Shown here: piece after piece, positions 33,094 through 45,588 of the stretch | How positions within the stretch are numbered: the stretch's first letter is position 1 | How the letters are laid out: each line of letters starts with the position of its first letter | Assembly (NCBI GenBank): GCA_017311185.1 | Contig: JAESUZ010002395.1 | Span: forward strand, 434,001 to 498,000 | Origin: Proteles cristata cristata | Taxonomy: Eukaryota > Chordata > Mammalia > Carnivora > Hyaenidae | Direction of reading: 5' to 3' | Length of the DNA stretch: 64,000 nucleotides | The notes under the pieces: model-generated | What the model saw: only the letters and a program-made list of their open reading frames with translations | Told to the model about the DNA's origin: nothing | The model's database searches: none | Program-made: the position numbers and the translations under genes

Positions 33094-34227
33094 ATACATT
33101 ACTTTGAAATGAATTATAGTTTTAGCTTTTATGTTTAAGACCAAATACAGGAAAAATGTATGTGAATTTGAAGAAGGCAAAGATTTCTTAGGACACGGAA
33201 AGTGTGAACCACAACAGAAAAGAATTGCTAAGAGTAGAGTAGACTTTTTCGGAATTAAACACTCTGCTTTTAGAAGGCAAGCCACTGACAAGGAGAAAAT
33301 ATATGCAGTAAATATAACTGATAGTGGAGTTGTTTCCAGAAAATATAAAGAACTGCTATAAATCCACATTAAGAAGACAATCAGCATGATAAAAAACAAA
33401 CAAACAAGCAAGTAAAATATGTGAAAAGACAATTCTCTAGATAAATGAATGGCCAAGAAGCATAAGAGAAATTGCTCAATAGCATTAGTCATCTTGGAAA
33501 TGCAAATTAAAACCATTACACACCTAGAAGAGCTAAAATTAGAAAGACTGACAATACCAAGCGTTGGTGACCATGTGAATCAGTACGAGCCTTCACAGAG
33601 GGATGGTGGGAAGGTAATGGGCCACAACTACTTGGAAAACAGTTTGGCAATTTCTCAGAAGTTAAATATTTTCCATACACCTCATTAGTTCCCAGGCATT
33701 TCCATAAGAAAAATCAAAATCGAAGACAGACATAAATGTTCACAGTGGCTTCACTTGTAATAGACCCCAAACTGGAAATAATCCAAGGACCCATCAACTG
33801 ATAAACAGGTAAAGATTTTGTGGTATAAGCCTACAATGGCATATTCCTCTGCTCGAAGAAGGAACAAACTTTGCATACAAATGCGTCTTAAAAATATACT
33901 GGACAAAAGAATACATACTGTGTACTTCCCATCGATAAAAGATTTTAGGATAGGCAGAACCAGTGAACAAAGACAGGAAATAAATCTGTGATTGCCTGGG
34001 ACCACGCCTGGAAGAGGCCAAGTGCAAAGGAGCACATGGGATCTCTCAGTAGGCGAAAATGTTCTGTGTCTTAACTGTAATGGCGGTGACGTGACTCCAT
34101 GTATACGTGTGTCAAAACTTACTGAAATGTATGAATAAAAACGGGTATGCTTTATTGTATGTAAATTGAATCTCAACATATTTAGGTAAAAATAAAACTA
34201 AATTCTGGGTTTGAGTGTTTGTCTTAT

Positions 34228-34431
34228 TTATTTTTTAAAGTGTATTTATTTTGAGAGAGAGAAGGACAGAGAGAGTGGCAGAGGGACAGAGAGAGAGACA
34301 GAGAGAATCCCCAGCAGGCTCTGCATGGCCAACGCAGAGCCCAGTGCGGGGCTCAAACTCACGAACGGTGAGATCATGACCTGAGCTAAGATCAAGTTGG
34401 ATACTTAACTGACTGAGCCACCCAGGCACCC
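34228..34431 (-). mobile_element. CAN-SINE
   Basis: Tail attttttaaagtgtatttattttgagag, head gactgagccacccaggcaccc. Followed by a (GTTT)n run. Confidence 0.94.
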
Positions 34432-34453
34432 TGTTTGTTTGTTTGTTTGTTTT
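34432..34453 (+). repeat. (GTTT)n short tandem repeat
   Basis: Five GTTT units directly after the SINE head. Confidence 0.9.
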
Positions 34454-35760
34454 AACTATTAAGTTTGCAGACAGACAGCTGGGTCTTGTGCATCTGGGTG
34501 ATGCATGCCAATGGTTCAAAATATGCCAAGGTGCGAGTGGTATCCAGCTGCCGGACTAGAGCCCTGGGACTGCTTTCCTTCAAACACTGTGACATCCCAG
34601 CTCCAGGTCCACTCTTGTGACTGTCTCTGTTACAGCGCCCTACCCCAGGTGTTAGGAGAGGGTGATGAGGTCGTAGCTAATCGGCAAGTCCCAAGAAGAG
34701 CTGTTGTACTCCCAGAGCCCGGCACAGTGCCTCTTGGATGCGCGAGTAAGACACGGGTAGAAGAAGCCTATTTCCAGGGGAAATCTTAGATATCTAGAAC
34801 AGTACAAATGCAAAGCTTGAGAGAGGTGGGGGTGGGGAAGGAGCAAAGCAGTGGCTTCAAAGACAGCCATCAGGCCGGGAAGTGCCTCAGTACTGGCTCT
34901 GAGAGCAAGCTGGGGCTGGGGAGCGCACAGCCTAAGCATTTGCAAATCTTGGCAGTGTCTTTTCTCACTGACTTCACTGGGCCAGGTAAACAGAGCCACC
35001 CGCACTGTAGCAGATTCCCCCGTGAGGGAGATTCAATGTCCTGTGCACCTGCAACCCTCAAATAAGATGCATCTCCAGTCAGGGCCAGCCTGCGAAGTGC
35101 AACTCCCATTTCTCAGGAGTCCCTGGTGGGGCACCTGGCCTCTCCTGGGCTGCTCACAGGCGGGCCTCTTTTCTCTGCACCCACGTGCCTCTTGCTTCCC
35201 GCCACAGAAGTGTATGCACGTCCCGAATCAATTAATCAGCACGGGCTTCTTCCCAATGACAGCCAACAAAGACGTTCTAAACATGGCTTGACTTAGCGCA
35301 CAGAGCTCTTGCTACATCCATGCTCCCCCTTGGCTCATGTGTGACCCATCTGTTGATGAGAAATTAATGACACACAGTGTGTCACATATGCTCGTACGTT
35401 TGTTGTAGGATTCAAGCTAGAAGTCATGCTTTCAGGAAAGCTTCAGAGAAGCGTGTGGAACAGGTTCTGTGGGCTCTCATCCACTAAACAAGATGGGCCT
35501 TGGCTCCCTGGAAAACATCTGATCGGAAATAGCACAATGTCCTGCTAAGTAAACCAACATGATAAAGGAAACCCATTAGCACAGTGAAGCCACAGATATT
35601 AGAGAGGAGTGATGGCTTTATGTGAGGGTATAAGATTACCAATGATGCTCTGAGGAGGGCAGGACAGGGGATATTGTGCTTTGCCCCATAGGCCTGGGAT
35701 GCTGGCAATTAACAGGTGCCTAGTTACCTTGGGGAGTGACAAACCCAAAATTCAACATGC
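34454..35760. other. unique intergenic DNA
   Basis: About 1.3 kb with no repeat recognised. It has higher GC and overlapping open frames on both strands (34652-35291) that match nothing I know. Confidence 0.45.
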
Positions 35761-35979
35761 ATTTAAAAAGATTTTTTAAGGTCTTTTCATTTTTTCAGAG
35801 ATAGAGACAGAGCATGAAGGAGGAAGGGGCAGAGAGAGCGGGAGACACAGAATCTGAAGCAGGCTCCAGGTTCTGAGCTGTCAGCATAGAGCTTGATGCA
35901 GGGCTCAAACCCACGCACTGTGAGATCATGACCTGAGCCGAAGTCAGACGCTTAACCGACTGAGCCACCCAGGCGCCCC
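35761..35979 (-). mobile_element. CAN-SINE
   Basis: Diverged tail, body gaatctgaagcaggctccagg, head gactgagccacccaggcgcccc. Confidence 0.94.
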
Positions 35980-36009
35980 ATGAAACTAGGTTTCTATTCT
36001 TGTTGCTCC

Positions 36010-36090
36010 CCGCAAGAGACCAAATGACCTTAGATAAGTCACTTATGTTCTCTGAACCTCACAAGTGGTTAGACCACGCTTGGTATTTCC
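36010..36090 (+). mobile_element. MIR core fragment
   Basis: agaccaaatgaccttagataagtcacttatgttctctgaacctcac matches the MIR core (tgtgaccttgggcaagtcacttaacctctctgagcctcag). Confidence 0.55.
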
Positions 36091-36232
36091 CTAGTTCCTT
36101 CTGAATCTTTCCATGTCGTTTCCAGAATATTCCTTTAGCTTGTCTTCTAGTAACAGCCATTTACTTGGCCTCCCAGTGGAAGGCAGTGCTGCTGCTCCCA
36201 CCTGGCATGTGATCAACTTCCCTGGCACAAGA

Positions 36233-36405
36233 AGATCTAACAACTGTAAATATTTAGGCACCCAACATGAAAGCACCCAAATATATAAAACAATTAACAA
36301 CAAACATAAAGGAATTCACTGGTAATAATACAATAAGAGTAGGGCATGTTAACACTCAGATCAATGGACAGATCACCTAAACCAAAAATAATCAATGACC
36401 AACTT
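36233..36405 (+). mobile_element. L1 ORF2 endonuclease-region fragment
   Basis: gtaaatatttaggcacccaacatgaaagcacccaaatatataaaacaatt..gggcatgttaacactcagatcaatggacagatcacct is L1 ORF2 text. The same region is seen better preserved at 61860-61930. Confidence 0.75.
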
Positions 36406-37041
36406 TACTGAACAAATGAATCAAAAATCATATACAGAAACCAATTCCTGACTCCTTCCTGCACATTGGTTCTGCCTGTGGGCTGCTATTGCTTCCAACC
36501 AAACAGGAGTGTGTAAAATCTCATTTAAATTATGCTTAGTTCCTCGGTCCTTATTCAGGACCTTCTATGTATCAGGCATCGAAGGAGATGCCTGCACTGG
36601 TCAAAGACATAGGAAAAGATGCCTGCCCATAAGAAACTCTATGTCCTTTTCTTTGTCGGTGACTCCACACCAACAGTTAGTCCATCAGTCAGGGTCCAAT
36701 CAGGAGACAGAAACTATACAATTATTTAAATAAGGGAAGCCTACCTTAAAGAATTATTAAGTAAAGACAAACCATTAACTATAAAAGAGAACTTTACAGG
36801 GTACCCTAGGGCTGAGGGAGAGTACCCACGTTAGCCTGACCCAGGGTTGCATCCGCTGCGCCAACAAGCTGGGTGATGGGCCTCCTGGTGCTAAGGCCTC
36901 GGCGATGAGACCCTGAGACCCTGCCTTACGTATTTTGAATCGCTGGCAGCTAACGCTCTAGGCACAAAGCAGGCGGGTAATTAGTCTGTTACCAGAACTA
37001 GATGTTTCACTTATTTATTGAGAATTTCATCTGTTTTAAAT
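36406..37041. other. unique DNA with possible old repeat pieces
   Basis: 36560-36660 (ttctatgtatcaggcatcgaaggagatgcc..aaaagatgcctgcccataagaaactct) looks like a diverged L2/MIR piece. 36690-36730 (cagggtccaatcaggagacagaaac) looks like an old interspersed repeat I cannot name. Confidence 0.35.
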
Positions 37042-37242
37042 TTTTTCTTTTTTTTTTTTTTAATGTTTATTTATTTTTGAGAGAGAGAGAGAGCAAGTGG
37101 GACGGGGGGAGAGACAGAATCCCAAGCAGGCTCCACACTGTCAGCACAGAGCCTGACGCAGGGCTTGAACCTATGAACTGGGCGATCATGACCTGAGCCG
37201 AAACCAAGAGTCAGACGCTTAACTGAGCCACCCAGGCTCCCC
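37042..37242 (-). mobile_element. CAN-SINE
   Basis: T-run, taatgtttatttatttttgagag, aatcccaagcaggctccacactgtcag, head actgagccacccaggctcccc. One short deletion near the head. Confidence 0.94.
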
Positions 37243-37685
37243 AGGGTCTCATTAACTGAAGAACTGAAGCTGCAGGTCTTGCTGTATCTGACCCATGAAG
37301 GGGTCAGCTCCTCTCTGATGTTTCCCCTCCTTTCTTCCTACCCCCAGAAAGCTGCTGGAGGTGTCACTGGGGAGAGCCTCTGCCCCCTGGCCAGCCTCTT
37401 CCTTGGGACCTGGAGTAATGCTTTTATTGTAGATCCTGATACTCAAGCAAAACAGGGGTTCCAGTAGGACCTCACTTGCTGACCTATTACAAAGTGGGTG
37501 AATAATGTATAAATGTATGAATGAATAAGCAAACACAGATGCCCAGCTAAGGTCTTGCACTGCATCCTATTTGAGTGTGATAATCACGAGGCTATCCACG
37601 TCAATTGTTCCTTAAATATATGTCTTTAAAACACAGACAAAAATCTTTGTCCATTCCTTTCTCTTATTACTCTCTCCCGTCCTTT
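37243..37685. other. unique intergenic DNA
   Basis: No recognisable feature. Confidence 0.4.
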
Positions 37686-37688
37686 TTA

Positions 37689-37897
37689 AAAAAAAAATTA
37701 TTTATTTTGAGAGAGTGGGAGAGAAACAGAGCACAAACAGGGGAGGGGCAGGGAAGGAGACACAGAATTCCAAGCAGGCTCTGTGCCATCAATCTCAGAG
37801 CCCAATGGGAGGCTCGAACTCATGAACTGTGAGATCATGACCTGAGTTGAGATCAAGAGTTGGATGCTTAACCGACTGAGCAATCCAGTCATACCCC
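37689..37897 (-). mobile_element. CAN-SINE
   Basis: Tail aaaaaaaaattatttattttgagag, head gactgagcaatccagtcatacc. Flanks ctcccgtcctttttaa and cctccccctttttaa may be a diverged TSD. Confidence 0.9.
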
Positions 37898-37910
37898 TCC
37901 CCCTTTTTAA

Positions 37911-39787
37911 TGAAGAAATCAATGAAGAAATATGAGTATATATGCAAAACAACTGTGACATCTTCATTTACTTATTGGATTTTTGCAGCAGAAGCTTAGC
38001 AGGGTTCTGTCTGGGCTTCGTGGATACCACTCTTGGAGATCTGAAATCTCGCTCTGTGTGAAGGGTAAGTTCCTGGGCATCTGCTGCCTCCACCCTGCTC
38101 ATCCGGGCACTGCTGCTGATTCAGGTAGGGAGAAACCGGGGAGCAAGCTGTGGCTGGAGCAGGCAAAAAATGTGGACACACTGATTGGTCTAGGAGAGAA
38201 ACCTCTTGCCATCTGGCTCTCCTCCCCCATAACGGCGGAGAAGTAGAAAGAGGCGAGCAAGTTTAATTAGTCACAAACATATCCTGGGACATTTCAGAGA
38301 CTCCTGCAGGGAACTGAAGCATTGCATGCTCTTTAAAGTTAAACGTCACTAATGCAATTAGAATTTGGGTGTATTTTTGCCCTGCCTAGGACACATTTTG
38401 TGGATGAAGTTCAACCAGTGAGCACTTACATAGATTTCGGCATGGTACTGGTTAATTGTCTGAGGCAGAAACAACTTGGTATTGCAGAATCCATTTGCTC
38501 TGCTTTGGATACACACAAGGGTGGGTTAAATGCTGCAGGGTGAAACTAACATATGGAAGAAGTCTTTCATTCATTCTATTCCCCTGCCTGAAGCAAATCC
38601 TGTGGGTTTCATATTATGTGAATCAGACCTACTTGCAGATAAGGGAACACATTTAGAAAAGGAGGCACAAAGGTGACCCTGAAGTGGCTTGGTCATCTGT
38701 ACCACACGAAGGTAACTTGATCAGTCAGTATCTCATCCACTTTTTCTCAGTTTCCTGCTTGGCGGTGCAACACTGTTGACACTTACTCTGGAAAGAGGGG
38801 GCACTGTTTTCAACTGTTCTTTTCCTTCCACAAATTCAGCAAATGGTCAAAAGACAGAGTCCCGTCAGGCCACCAGAGGTACAATCCTCCTTGGCTTCCT
38901 AGGGTAGCGGAGGGAGAGGTTGAAGTTCAAGTTCTCAGAAGTGTAGAGGAAGGTGAGGGTGAGGTCCGTTTCCGCCCTGCAGGGAACTGGTCTCACTGCT
39001 CTGTTGTGGAAGGTGGGTAACCAATGAGCTTTTGAAACTGACTCAGCAATGTGTCTGTCCCCTCTGTTTTCAGAGAAGTGGGTGTTTTGTTTATTTAGAA
39101 TGGAGGGTAAGAGTGTCAAGCTGGTCTCCTGTCTTGAGAATCAGTCACCGATTTTAAAGACTTCTCTTACTCAGTGCCTACTTGAGAATTGAAAGCTATA
39201 AATGATGCCTTTGATATTTTTGTCTTCTAACATGCTTACCACTGAAAAAAATCTGTTAAGAAGAGCTATAAGGGACAGAGAGAAAACTGTGATTGCATTT
39301 AATGGCACCTGACTAGAGAACTCCAAGTGCCCAAATCTTGTCCTGTCAATCACTCCTCAACTTTTGACATTTCCAAGGGAGCTGCATACAGAAAAACCGA
39401 TGGCAAATGGGAAAGAGTGAGACTTTATTATTACCCTTCAGAGCTTGATAAGCTGGGTTAGAGCACATGGCTCACTCTTAAGGCTTAAGAGCGACCCTCT
39501 CACCTCCTCCCCTATACACCTCTGCTTTATCTCGAATTTTTCAGTATCACTAGCTCCTGCCGACTATATGGCATGTCACTAAAACAAGGGCATCTTACTA
39601 AGGTAGAGAAAGATGGCTTGGCCCTGAGTGATCCCTGCTTCCACTGATAATTCCAACTCATGGACTGAAAGCAGGAGTGCAAGATTACCACGAGAGGAAT
39701 TACTGTGCGACGATTACCACGCACAGACATGGTCTCTTCACAGTACTTCGTCCGCTGGTAAACACGGCCAACAGTATTTATTTTTTT
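37911..39787. other. repeat-poor intergenic block
   Basis: About 1.9 kb without recognised repeats. It includes AT-rich homeodomain-like sites around 38260-38370 (gtttaattagtcac, actaatgcaattag). No gene recognised. Confidence 0.4.
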
Positions 39788-41850
39788 AACTTTTAGAAAA
39801 AACTTGATTTCAGTACAGTTGACACACAATTTTATATTAGTTCCGGGTGTACAACGCAGTGATTCTGCTTTATACATTACATTACGCTCACCACAAGTGC
39901 AGCCACCATCTGTCACCACACAATGCCTTCACAATACTACTGCCTGTGTTCCCTATGCTGTGCCTCTTATTACCGTGACTTATTCATTCCATAATGAGAA
40001 GCCTGTATCTCCCTCTCCTCTTCACTCATTTTGCCCATCCCGCCCCCCAACCCTCCCCTCTGGCAACAATTAGTTTGTTCTCTGTATTTATAGATTGGAG
40101 TCTGTTTTTTTAATTTTTTTGTTTGTTTGTTTCTGGATTCCACATATGAGTGGAGTCATCTGGCATTTGTCTTTCTCAGTCTGACATATTTACTTAGGAT
40201 GATACCCTCTAGGTCCATCTATGCCATCACAAATGGCACAATTTCATCCTTTCTAATGCTGGGCAATATTCCATTGTTCTACACCTTCTATGCCCATTCA
40301 TCTATCGATGGACATTTGGGTTGCTTCTCTATCATGGCTGTTGTAAATAATCCTGCAGTAAGCATAGGGGTGCATAGATGTTTTTGAATTAGTGTTTTTG
40401 TTTTCTTTGGATAACTATCCAGCAGTGGGAGTATCGAATAATACAGTATTTTTATTTTTAATTTTTTGAGGAACCTCCATACTGTTTTCCACAGTGGATA
40501 TATCAATTTACATTCCCACCAACAGTGCACAAGCGTTCCTTTTTCTCCAAATCCTCATCAACGCTTGTTAACTTCTTGTCTCTTCTTATTTTAGCCATTC
40601 TGACAGGTGTAAGGTGATTATTTCATGGTCGTTTTGATTTGCATTTCCCTGATGATAAGTGATGTTGAACATCTTTTCATGTGTCAGTTGGCCATCTGGA
40701 TGTCTTCTTTGGGAAAATATCTATTTCAGGTCTCCCGCTCATTTTTTAACCAGACTGTGTTTTTGGTATTTAGTTATATAAGCTCTTTATATATTTTGGA
40801 TATTAACCCATTGTCAGATATATCATTTGCAACTATCTTCTCCCATTTAGTAATTGTCTTTTTGTTTTCTTGATGGTTTCCATAACCATACAAAAGCTTT
40901 TTATTTTGATGTGTGTCGATAGTTTATTTTTGCCTTTGTTTTCCTTGCTTGAGGAGACGTATCTAGAAGAATACTACTATGGCTGATGTAAGAGAAATCA
41001 TTGCCTGTATTCTCTTCCAGGACTTTTGTGGTTTCAGGTCTCATATTTAGGTCTTAATCCATTTTGGTTTGTGTCTGGTGTAAGAACGTTTCATTCTTTT
41101 GCAGGGAGGTGTCCAGTTTTCCCAACACCATTGGTTGAAGAGACTGTTTTTCCCACTGTACATTCTTGCCTCCCTTGACATAGACTAACTGACCATATAA
41201 GCATGGATTTATTTCCGGGATCTATTCTGTTCCATTGATCTATGTGTCTACGTTTGTGGCCGTACCATACTCTTTTGACTACTACAGCTTTGTAGTCTAT
41301 CTTCAAATCTCAAATGGTGATACCTCCAGTTATGTTTTTCTTTTCTCAAGATTGCTTTGGCTATTCTGGGTCTTCTGCGGTTGTATATAAATTTTAGAAT
41401 TATTTTTTTCTAGTTCTGTAAAATATGCTCTTGGTATTTTGATAGGGATTACATCAAATCTATAGATTGCTTTGGGCCGTGGTATGGACGTTTTAACAAT
41501 ATGAATCCTTCCAATCCACAAACATGGAATATCTTTCCATTTTGTCTTCTCCAATTCTGTCATCCATGTTTTATAGTTTTCAGAGTGGAGTTCTATTACT
41601 TCCTTGGTTAAATTTAGTTCTAGGTATCTCATTATTTTTCATACAATTATAAATGGAATTGTTTTCTTAATTTCTCTTCCTGCTACTTTGTTATCAGTGT
41701 ATAGAAACACTACCAATGTCTGGCTATTAATTTTATATTCCACAACTTTACTGCATTTGTTTATTACTTCTAGGAGTTTTTTGGTGGAGTATTTAGAGTT
41801 TTCTATGTATAGTATAATGACAACCAATATCTTATAATTGATCAAATGAA
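39788..41850 (-). mobile_element. L1 3' half, antisense
   Basis: The minus strand reads ORF2 from the RT/connection region (41857 downward: REIKKT) through [45 protein letters not shown] and PKCPSIDEW, then a 3' UTR ending at about 39788. Interrupted by stops and indels. Inverted relative to the L1 at 42265. Confidence 0.93.
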
Positions 41851-41887
41851 ATGGCAAATCATTCTCCCTTAAGAGACACTGGATAGC

Positions 41888-41888
<1 letters not shown>

Positions 41889-41917
<29 letters not shown>
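41889..41917 (+). repeat. (AG)n microsatellite
   Basis: About 14 AG units between the two opposed L1 copies. Confidence 0.95.
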
Positions 41918-41919
<2 letters not shown>

Positions 41920-42264
41920 CAGAAATTAGGTAGAGAGATAGAAATCATTTTCCCTATAAAATATTCACCCCTCTGAACAATAAATGTTTTATTTAAAACA
42001 TTGTACAGGAAAGCTTATGAAATAAAGGACAGGATTCTTTAGTAAAATGCAGACTAGATATTTAGTCTTAGAAAGCTGATGAAATAGGGAGAAATTATCT
42101 CACCAGAGGAGAATTGCTCACTTCTCAAAAAGTAGGATTCCACGGAAAGAATATTAGACCTTTTGAGGCCCCACCTTTCCAAGGAGACACTTTTGTAACT
42201 GGATGCCCCAGCACAGACTACACAGCCAAATACAGGAATTAACCGATATACAGAAAACCTAACC
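41918..42264. other. unique spacer between inverted L1 copies
   Basis: About 350 bp, AT-rich, no recognised element. Confidence 0.5.
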
Positions 42265-44185
42265 TAACCGAAAAAGTACTACTATTGACAAATAAATTTA
42301 GTAAAAGTGCAGGATACAAACTCAATATGAAGAAATCGATTCCATTTCTACATACTAATAGTGAAGCAGCAGAAAGAGAAATTAAGAAAACAATTATTTA
42401 CAATGGCACCCAAAATAATAAGATACCCAGGAATATACCTAACCAAGAGGTGAAAGGCCTGTACTGTGAAAACTACAACACATTTAGGAAAGAACTAAAG
42501 ATAACATAGAGACATGGAAAGACATTCCACGCTCACAGATTAGAAGAACAAATATTGTTAAAATGCATACAGTACCCAAAGCAATCTATACACTTAAGGA
42601 AGTCCCTATTAAAATACCAACAGCATTTTTCACAGAGCTAGAACAATCTTAAAATTTGTATGGAACCACAAAATACCCCAAAAGCCAAAGCAATATTGAA
42701 AAAGAAAAGCAAAGCTGGAGGCATCATAATTTCAGACTTCAAGTTATATTACAAAGCTATAGTAATTAAAATGCTATAAAGAGACACATAAATCAATGCA
42801 AGAGAATAGAAAAACCAGAAATAAACCCATAATTATATGGGTCAATCTTCAACAGAGCAGGAAAGAATATTCCATGGGGGGAAAAATCATCTCTTCAACA
42901 AGAGTATGGTATAGGGAAAACTGGACAGCAACATGAAAAAGAATGAAACTGGACCACTTTCTTACACCATACACTACAATAAACTCAAAATGGACTAAAG
43001 AGCTAAATACGAGACCTGAAAACATAAAAATCCTACAAGAGAGCACAGGCAGTAAGGTCTCTGACATCAGGCATAGCAACATTTTTCTGGATATGTCTCC
43101 CGAGGCAAATGAAGAAAAGTAAAAATAACCATTGGAACTACATTAAAATAAACTTCTGCAAATGAAGGAAACAACCAATAAAACTAAAAGGCAACTTAAA
43201 GAATGGGAGAATATATTTGCAAATATCTTGCAGATATGACACATCCGATAAAGAGTTAGTATCCAAAATATATACAGAATACAGCTCAACACACCTCCCC
43301 CCCAACATATAATCCAATAAAAAATGGACAGAAAACATGAATAGACATTTCTCCAAAGAAGACATCCAGGTGGCCAACACACACATGAAAAGATGCTCAA
43401 CATTACTCATTATCAGGGAAATGCAAGTCAAAACTATGTAGAGATATCATCTCATACCTCTCAGAATGGCTAAAGTCAAAAACATAAGAAATATCAAGTA
43501 TCGGCAAGGATGTGGAGAAAACAGGAGCCCTCTTGCACTGGAGGGTTGCTGGGAATGGAAACTGGTGCAGCCAGTCTGGAGAACAGTATGGAGCTTCCTC
43601 AAAAAGTTAAAAATAGAACTACCCTATAATCCAGTAATTGTACAACTAAGTAAATACTAGGTATTTACCCCCAAAATACAAAATCACTAATTCAAAGGGA
43701 CACATGCCCTCCTATGTTTATTATTGCAGCATTATTTACAATAGCCAAACTATGGAACAGCCCAGGGGTCCATCAAAAGAAAAATGGATAAAGGTGTAGT
43801 ACATGTACACACACACACACACACACACACACTATTCAGCCATGAAAAGAGTGAAATCTTGCCATTTGCCATGACATGGATGAAGCCAGAAAGTATGATG
43901 CAATCAGAGAAAGATAAATACCATATGATTTCTTGCATAAGTGGAATTTAAGTAACAAATGAGGAAAGGAAAATAAAAAGACAGAGATAAACCAAGAAAC
44001 AGACTCTTAACATGCTGATGGTACCCAGAGGGGAAGGGGTAAGGGAAGGGGGAAATAGGTGATGGGGATTAAGGAGTGCACTTGTGATGAGCATTGAGTG
44101 ATGTATGGAAGTGTTGAATAACTGTATTGTATACTTTAAACTAATATAGCACTGTTTGGTAACTATACTAGAATTAAAAAAATAA
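42265..44185 (+). mobile_element. L1 3' half, sense
   Basis: ORF2 from tactattgacaaataaatttag and AAEREIKKT through a WRTVWSFLKKLKIELPYNP-like stretch, then the 3' UTR (gtgatggggattaaggagtgcacttgtgatgagc..ggtaactatactagaattaaaaaaataaag). Frames are broken. A CA run sits at 43808-43832. Confidence 0.93.
43808..43832 (+). repeat. (CA)n microsatellite in L1
   Basis: About 12 units, in the ORF2 C-terminal region. Confidence 0.93.
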
Positions 44186-44281
44186 AGACAGACATATACA
44201 ATTGTGTAGAATGCAGAAGTAAGGCAGAAATAGGGCTAAAGTAGAATGACATTTATTAGCATTTAAGAATACTTAAGCTTT

Positions 44282-44490
44282 GGGGGGACCTGGGTGGCTC
44301 AGTTAGTCAAGCGTCCAACTTTGGCTCAGGTTCATGGGTTTTGAGCCCTGCGTCCAGCTCTGTACTGACAGCCAGCTCAGAGCCTGGAGCCTGTTTCGGA
44401 TTCTGTGTCTCCCTCTCTCTCTGACCCTCCCCTGCTCATGCTGTCTCTCTCTCACAGAAATAAATAAAATGTAAAAATAATTTTAAAAAA
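44282..44490 (+). mobile_element. CAN-SINE (younger felid subtype)
   Basis: TSD gaatacttaagcttt (44267-44281) against ggatacttaaacttt (44491-44505). Lacks the ATGATCTC box (ggctcaggttcatggg). Confidence 0.95.
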
Positions 44491-44525
44491 GGATACTTAA
44501 ACTTTTTAATAGAAATACTATTGAG

Positions 44526-44688
44526 GTGCCTCGGTAGCTCAGCTGGTTAAGTGTCCAACTTTGGCTCAGGTCATGATCTCATGGTTCATGAGTTAAAGCC
44601 CTGCATCAGGCTCTCTGCTGTCAGCACACAGCCTGCTTATGATTCTCTCTCTCTCTCTCTCTCTCTCTCTGCTGTCAGCACACAGCCT

Positions 44689-44726
<38 letters not shown>

Positions 44727-44794
44727 ACTCTCTCTCCCCCTCCCCAGCTTGTGCTCTCTCTCAAAAATAAACATTAAAAAAATTTAAAAAATAA
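44526..44794 (+). mobile_element. CAN-SINE with internal tandem duplication
   Basis: gctgtcagcacacagcctgct occurs twice (about 44618 and 44672) with TC runs between and after, making the element about 55 bp long-range. TSD aaatactattgag (44513-44525) against aaactctattgag (44795-44807). Confidence 0.94.
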
Positions 44795-44923
44795 AAACTC
44801 TATTGAGGATTTTAATTTTTTTTTAAAAAAAGGAATGAATTAAAATGTCTTTGAGATTATCTGGATTGTAAATTTAACTGAAAGTGTAACCTAAAGAAAA
44901 GGATCCAAAAATGTAAATACTTT

Positions 44924-44984
44924 TTTTTTTTACAGTTTATTATCAAGTTGGTTTACATGTAACACCCAGTGCTCATCCCAACAG
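44924..44984 (-). mobile_element. ultra-short L1 3' tail insertion (about 60 bp)
   Basis: T-run then acagtttattatcaagttggtttacatgtaacacccagtgctcatccc, the reversed L1 3' end (compare 15620-15670). TSD aaaaatgtaaatacttt (44907-44923) against aaaagtgtaaatgcttt (44985-45001). Confidence 0.92.
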
Positions 44985-45001
44985 AAAAGTGTAAATGCTT
45001 T

Positions 45002-45574
45002 TAAAGGAATGCCATGAACCCCAGGAAAATGAACCCGTAAAACCAGAGATGGGGGCATGGGTTCCTGGAAGCCAGCAGAGGACCACAGCACTATAAAATC
45101 AGTCTACGTGAGCAGATTCTCACGGAGTGCCTGAAGGGATGACCCTGCAGATGGTGGCTACACTGTACTGGTCCATCAGCTCAGGGCACCTATCAACACA
45201 TCTAAGCCTGCCCAGCAGAACGTAGTAAGGTCACTGACCCAAACAAACAAGGGAGGTTAAGAGCATCCCTAGTGAATGTTCCCAAAGTTCTCTGAGCCTG
45301 CTGAGTGAGACGTGCCTGTGCTGGGTAATCTGCAAGTCCAGAATGTTGATGCATCCAAACTTGTTTTTCATTAACACTCTCATCACTTGAGAGCACACCA
45401 AGTACACAACACACTATGCAGTAAGAAACACCAGAACTCTGACAGTGAGAGGCCTTTTTGGCCATGAGGCAGACAAGCTGGACGTTATAAATCATCACTC
45501 TGGAAGAAAATCAGCCCTCACCCTGGACTCTACATCTGAAAACACAGTTGGCTGCAAAGGGAGATTTTTAATTA
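45002..45574. other. unique intergenic DNA
   Basis: No recognised feature. Confidence 0.4.
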
Positions 45575-45588
45575 AAATGTTACTGAAC

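Larger units (their letters stand above)
27300..34196 (+). mobile_element. ancient L1 backbone (L1M-type), about 4.5 kb of sequence plus insertions
   Basis: Reads in L1 order. The pre-ORF2 part is cagagaacaccaagaaggattaaaac..caacccagaatgctatatgaag..attctctcagacaaaac..aagttcttcaggc. Then come endonuclease (29207-29482), the ORF2 centre (30700-31340), RT-region text (31746-32600), the C-terminal region (33100-33800), and an old 3' end finishing ttgtatgtaaattgaatctcaacatatttagg. All frames are broken. It hosts seven SINEs and two L1 tails. Confidence 0.8.

Noticed and set aside
44526..44794. Tandem repeats as a CRISPR-like array
   Set aside because: Only two units, separated by TC microsatellite in a SINE, in a mammalian genome.
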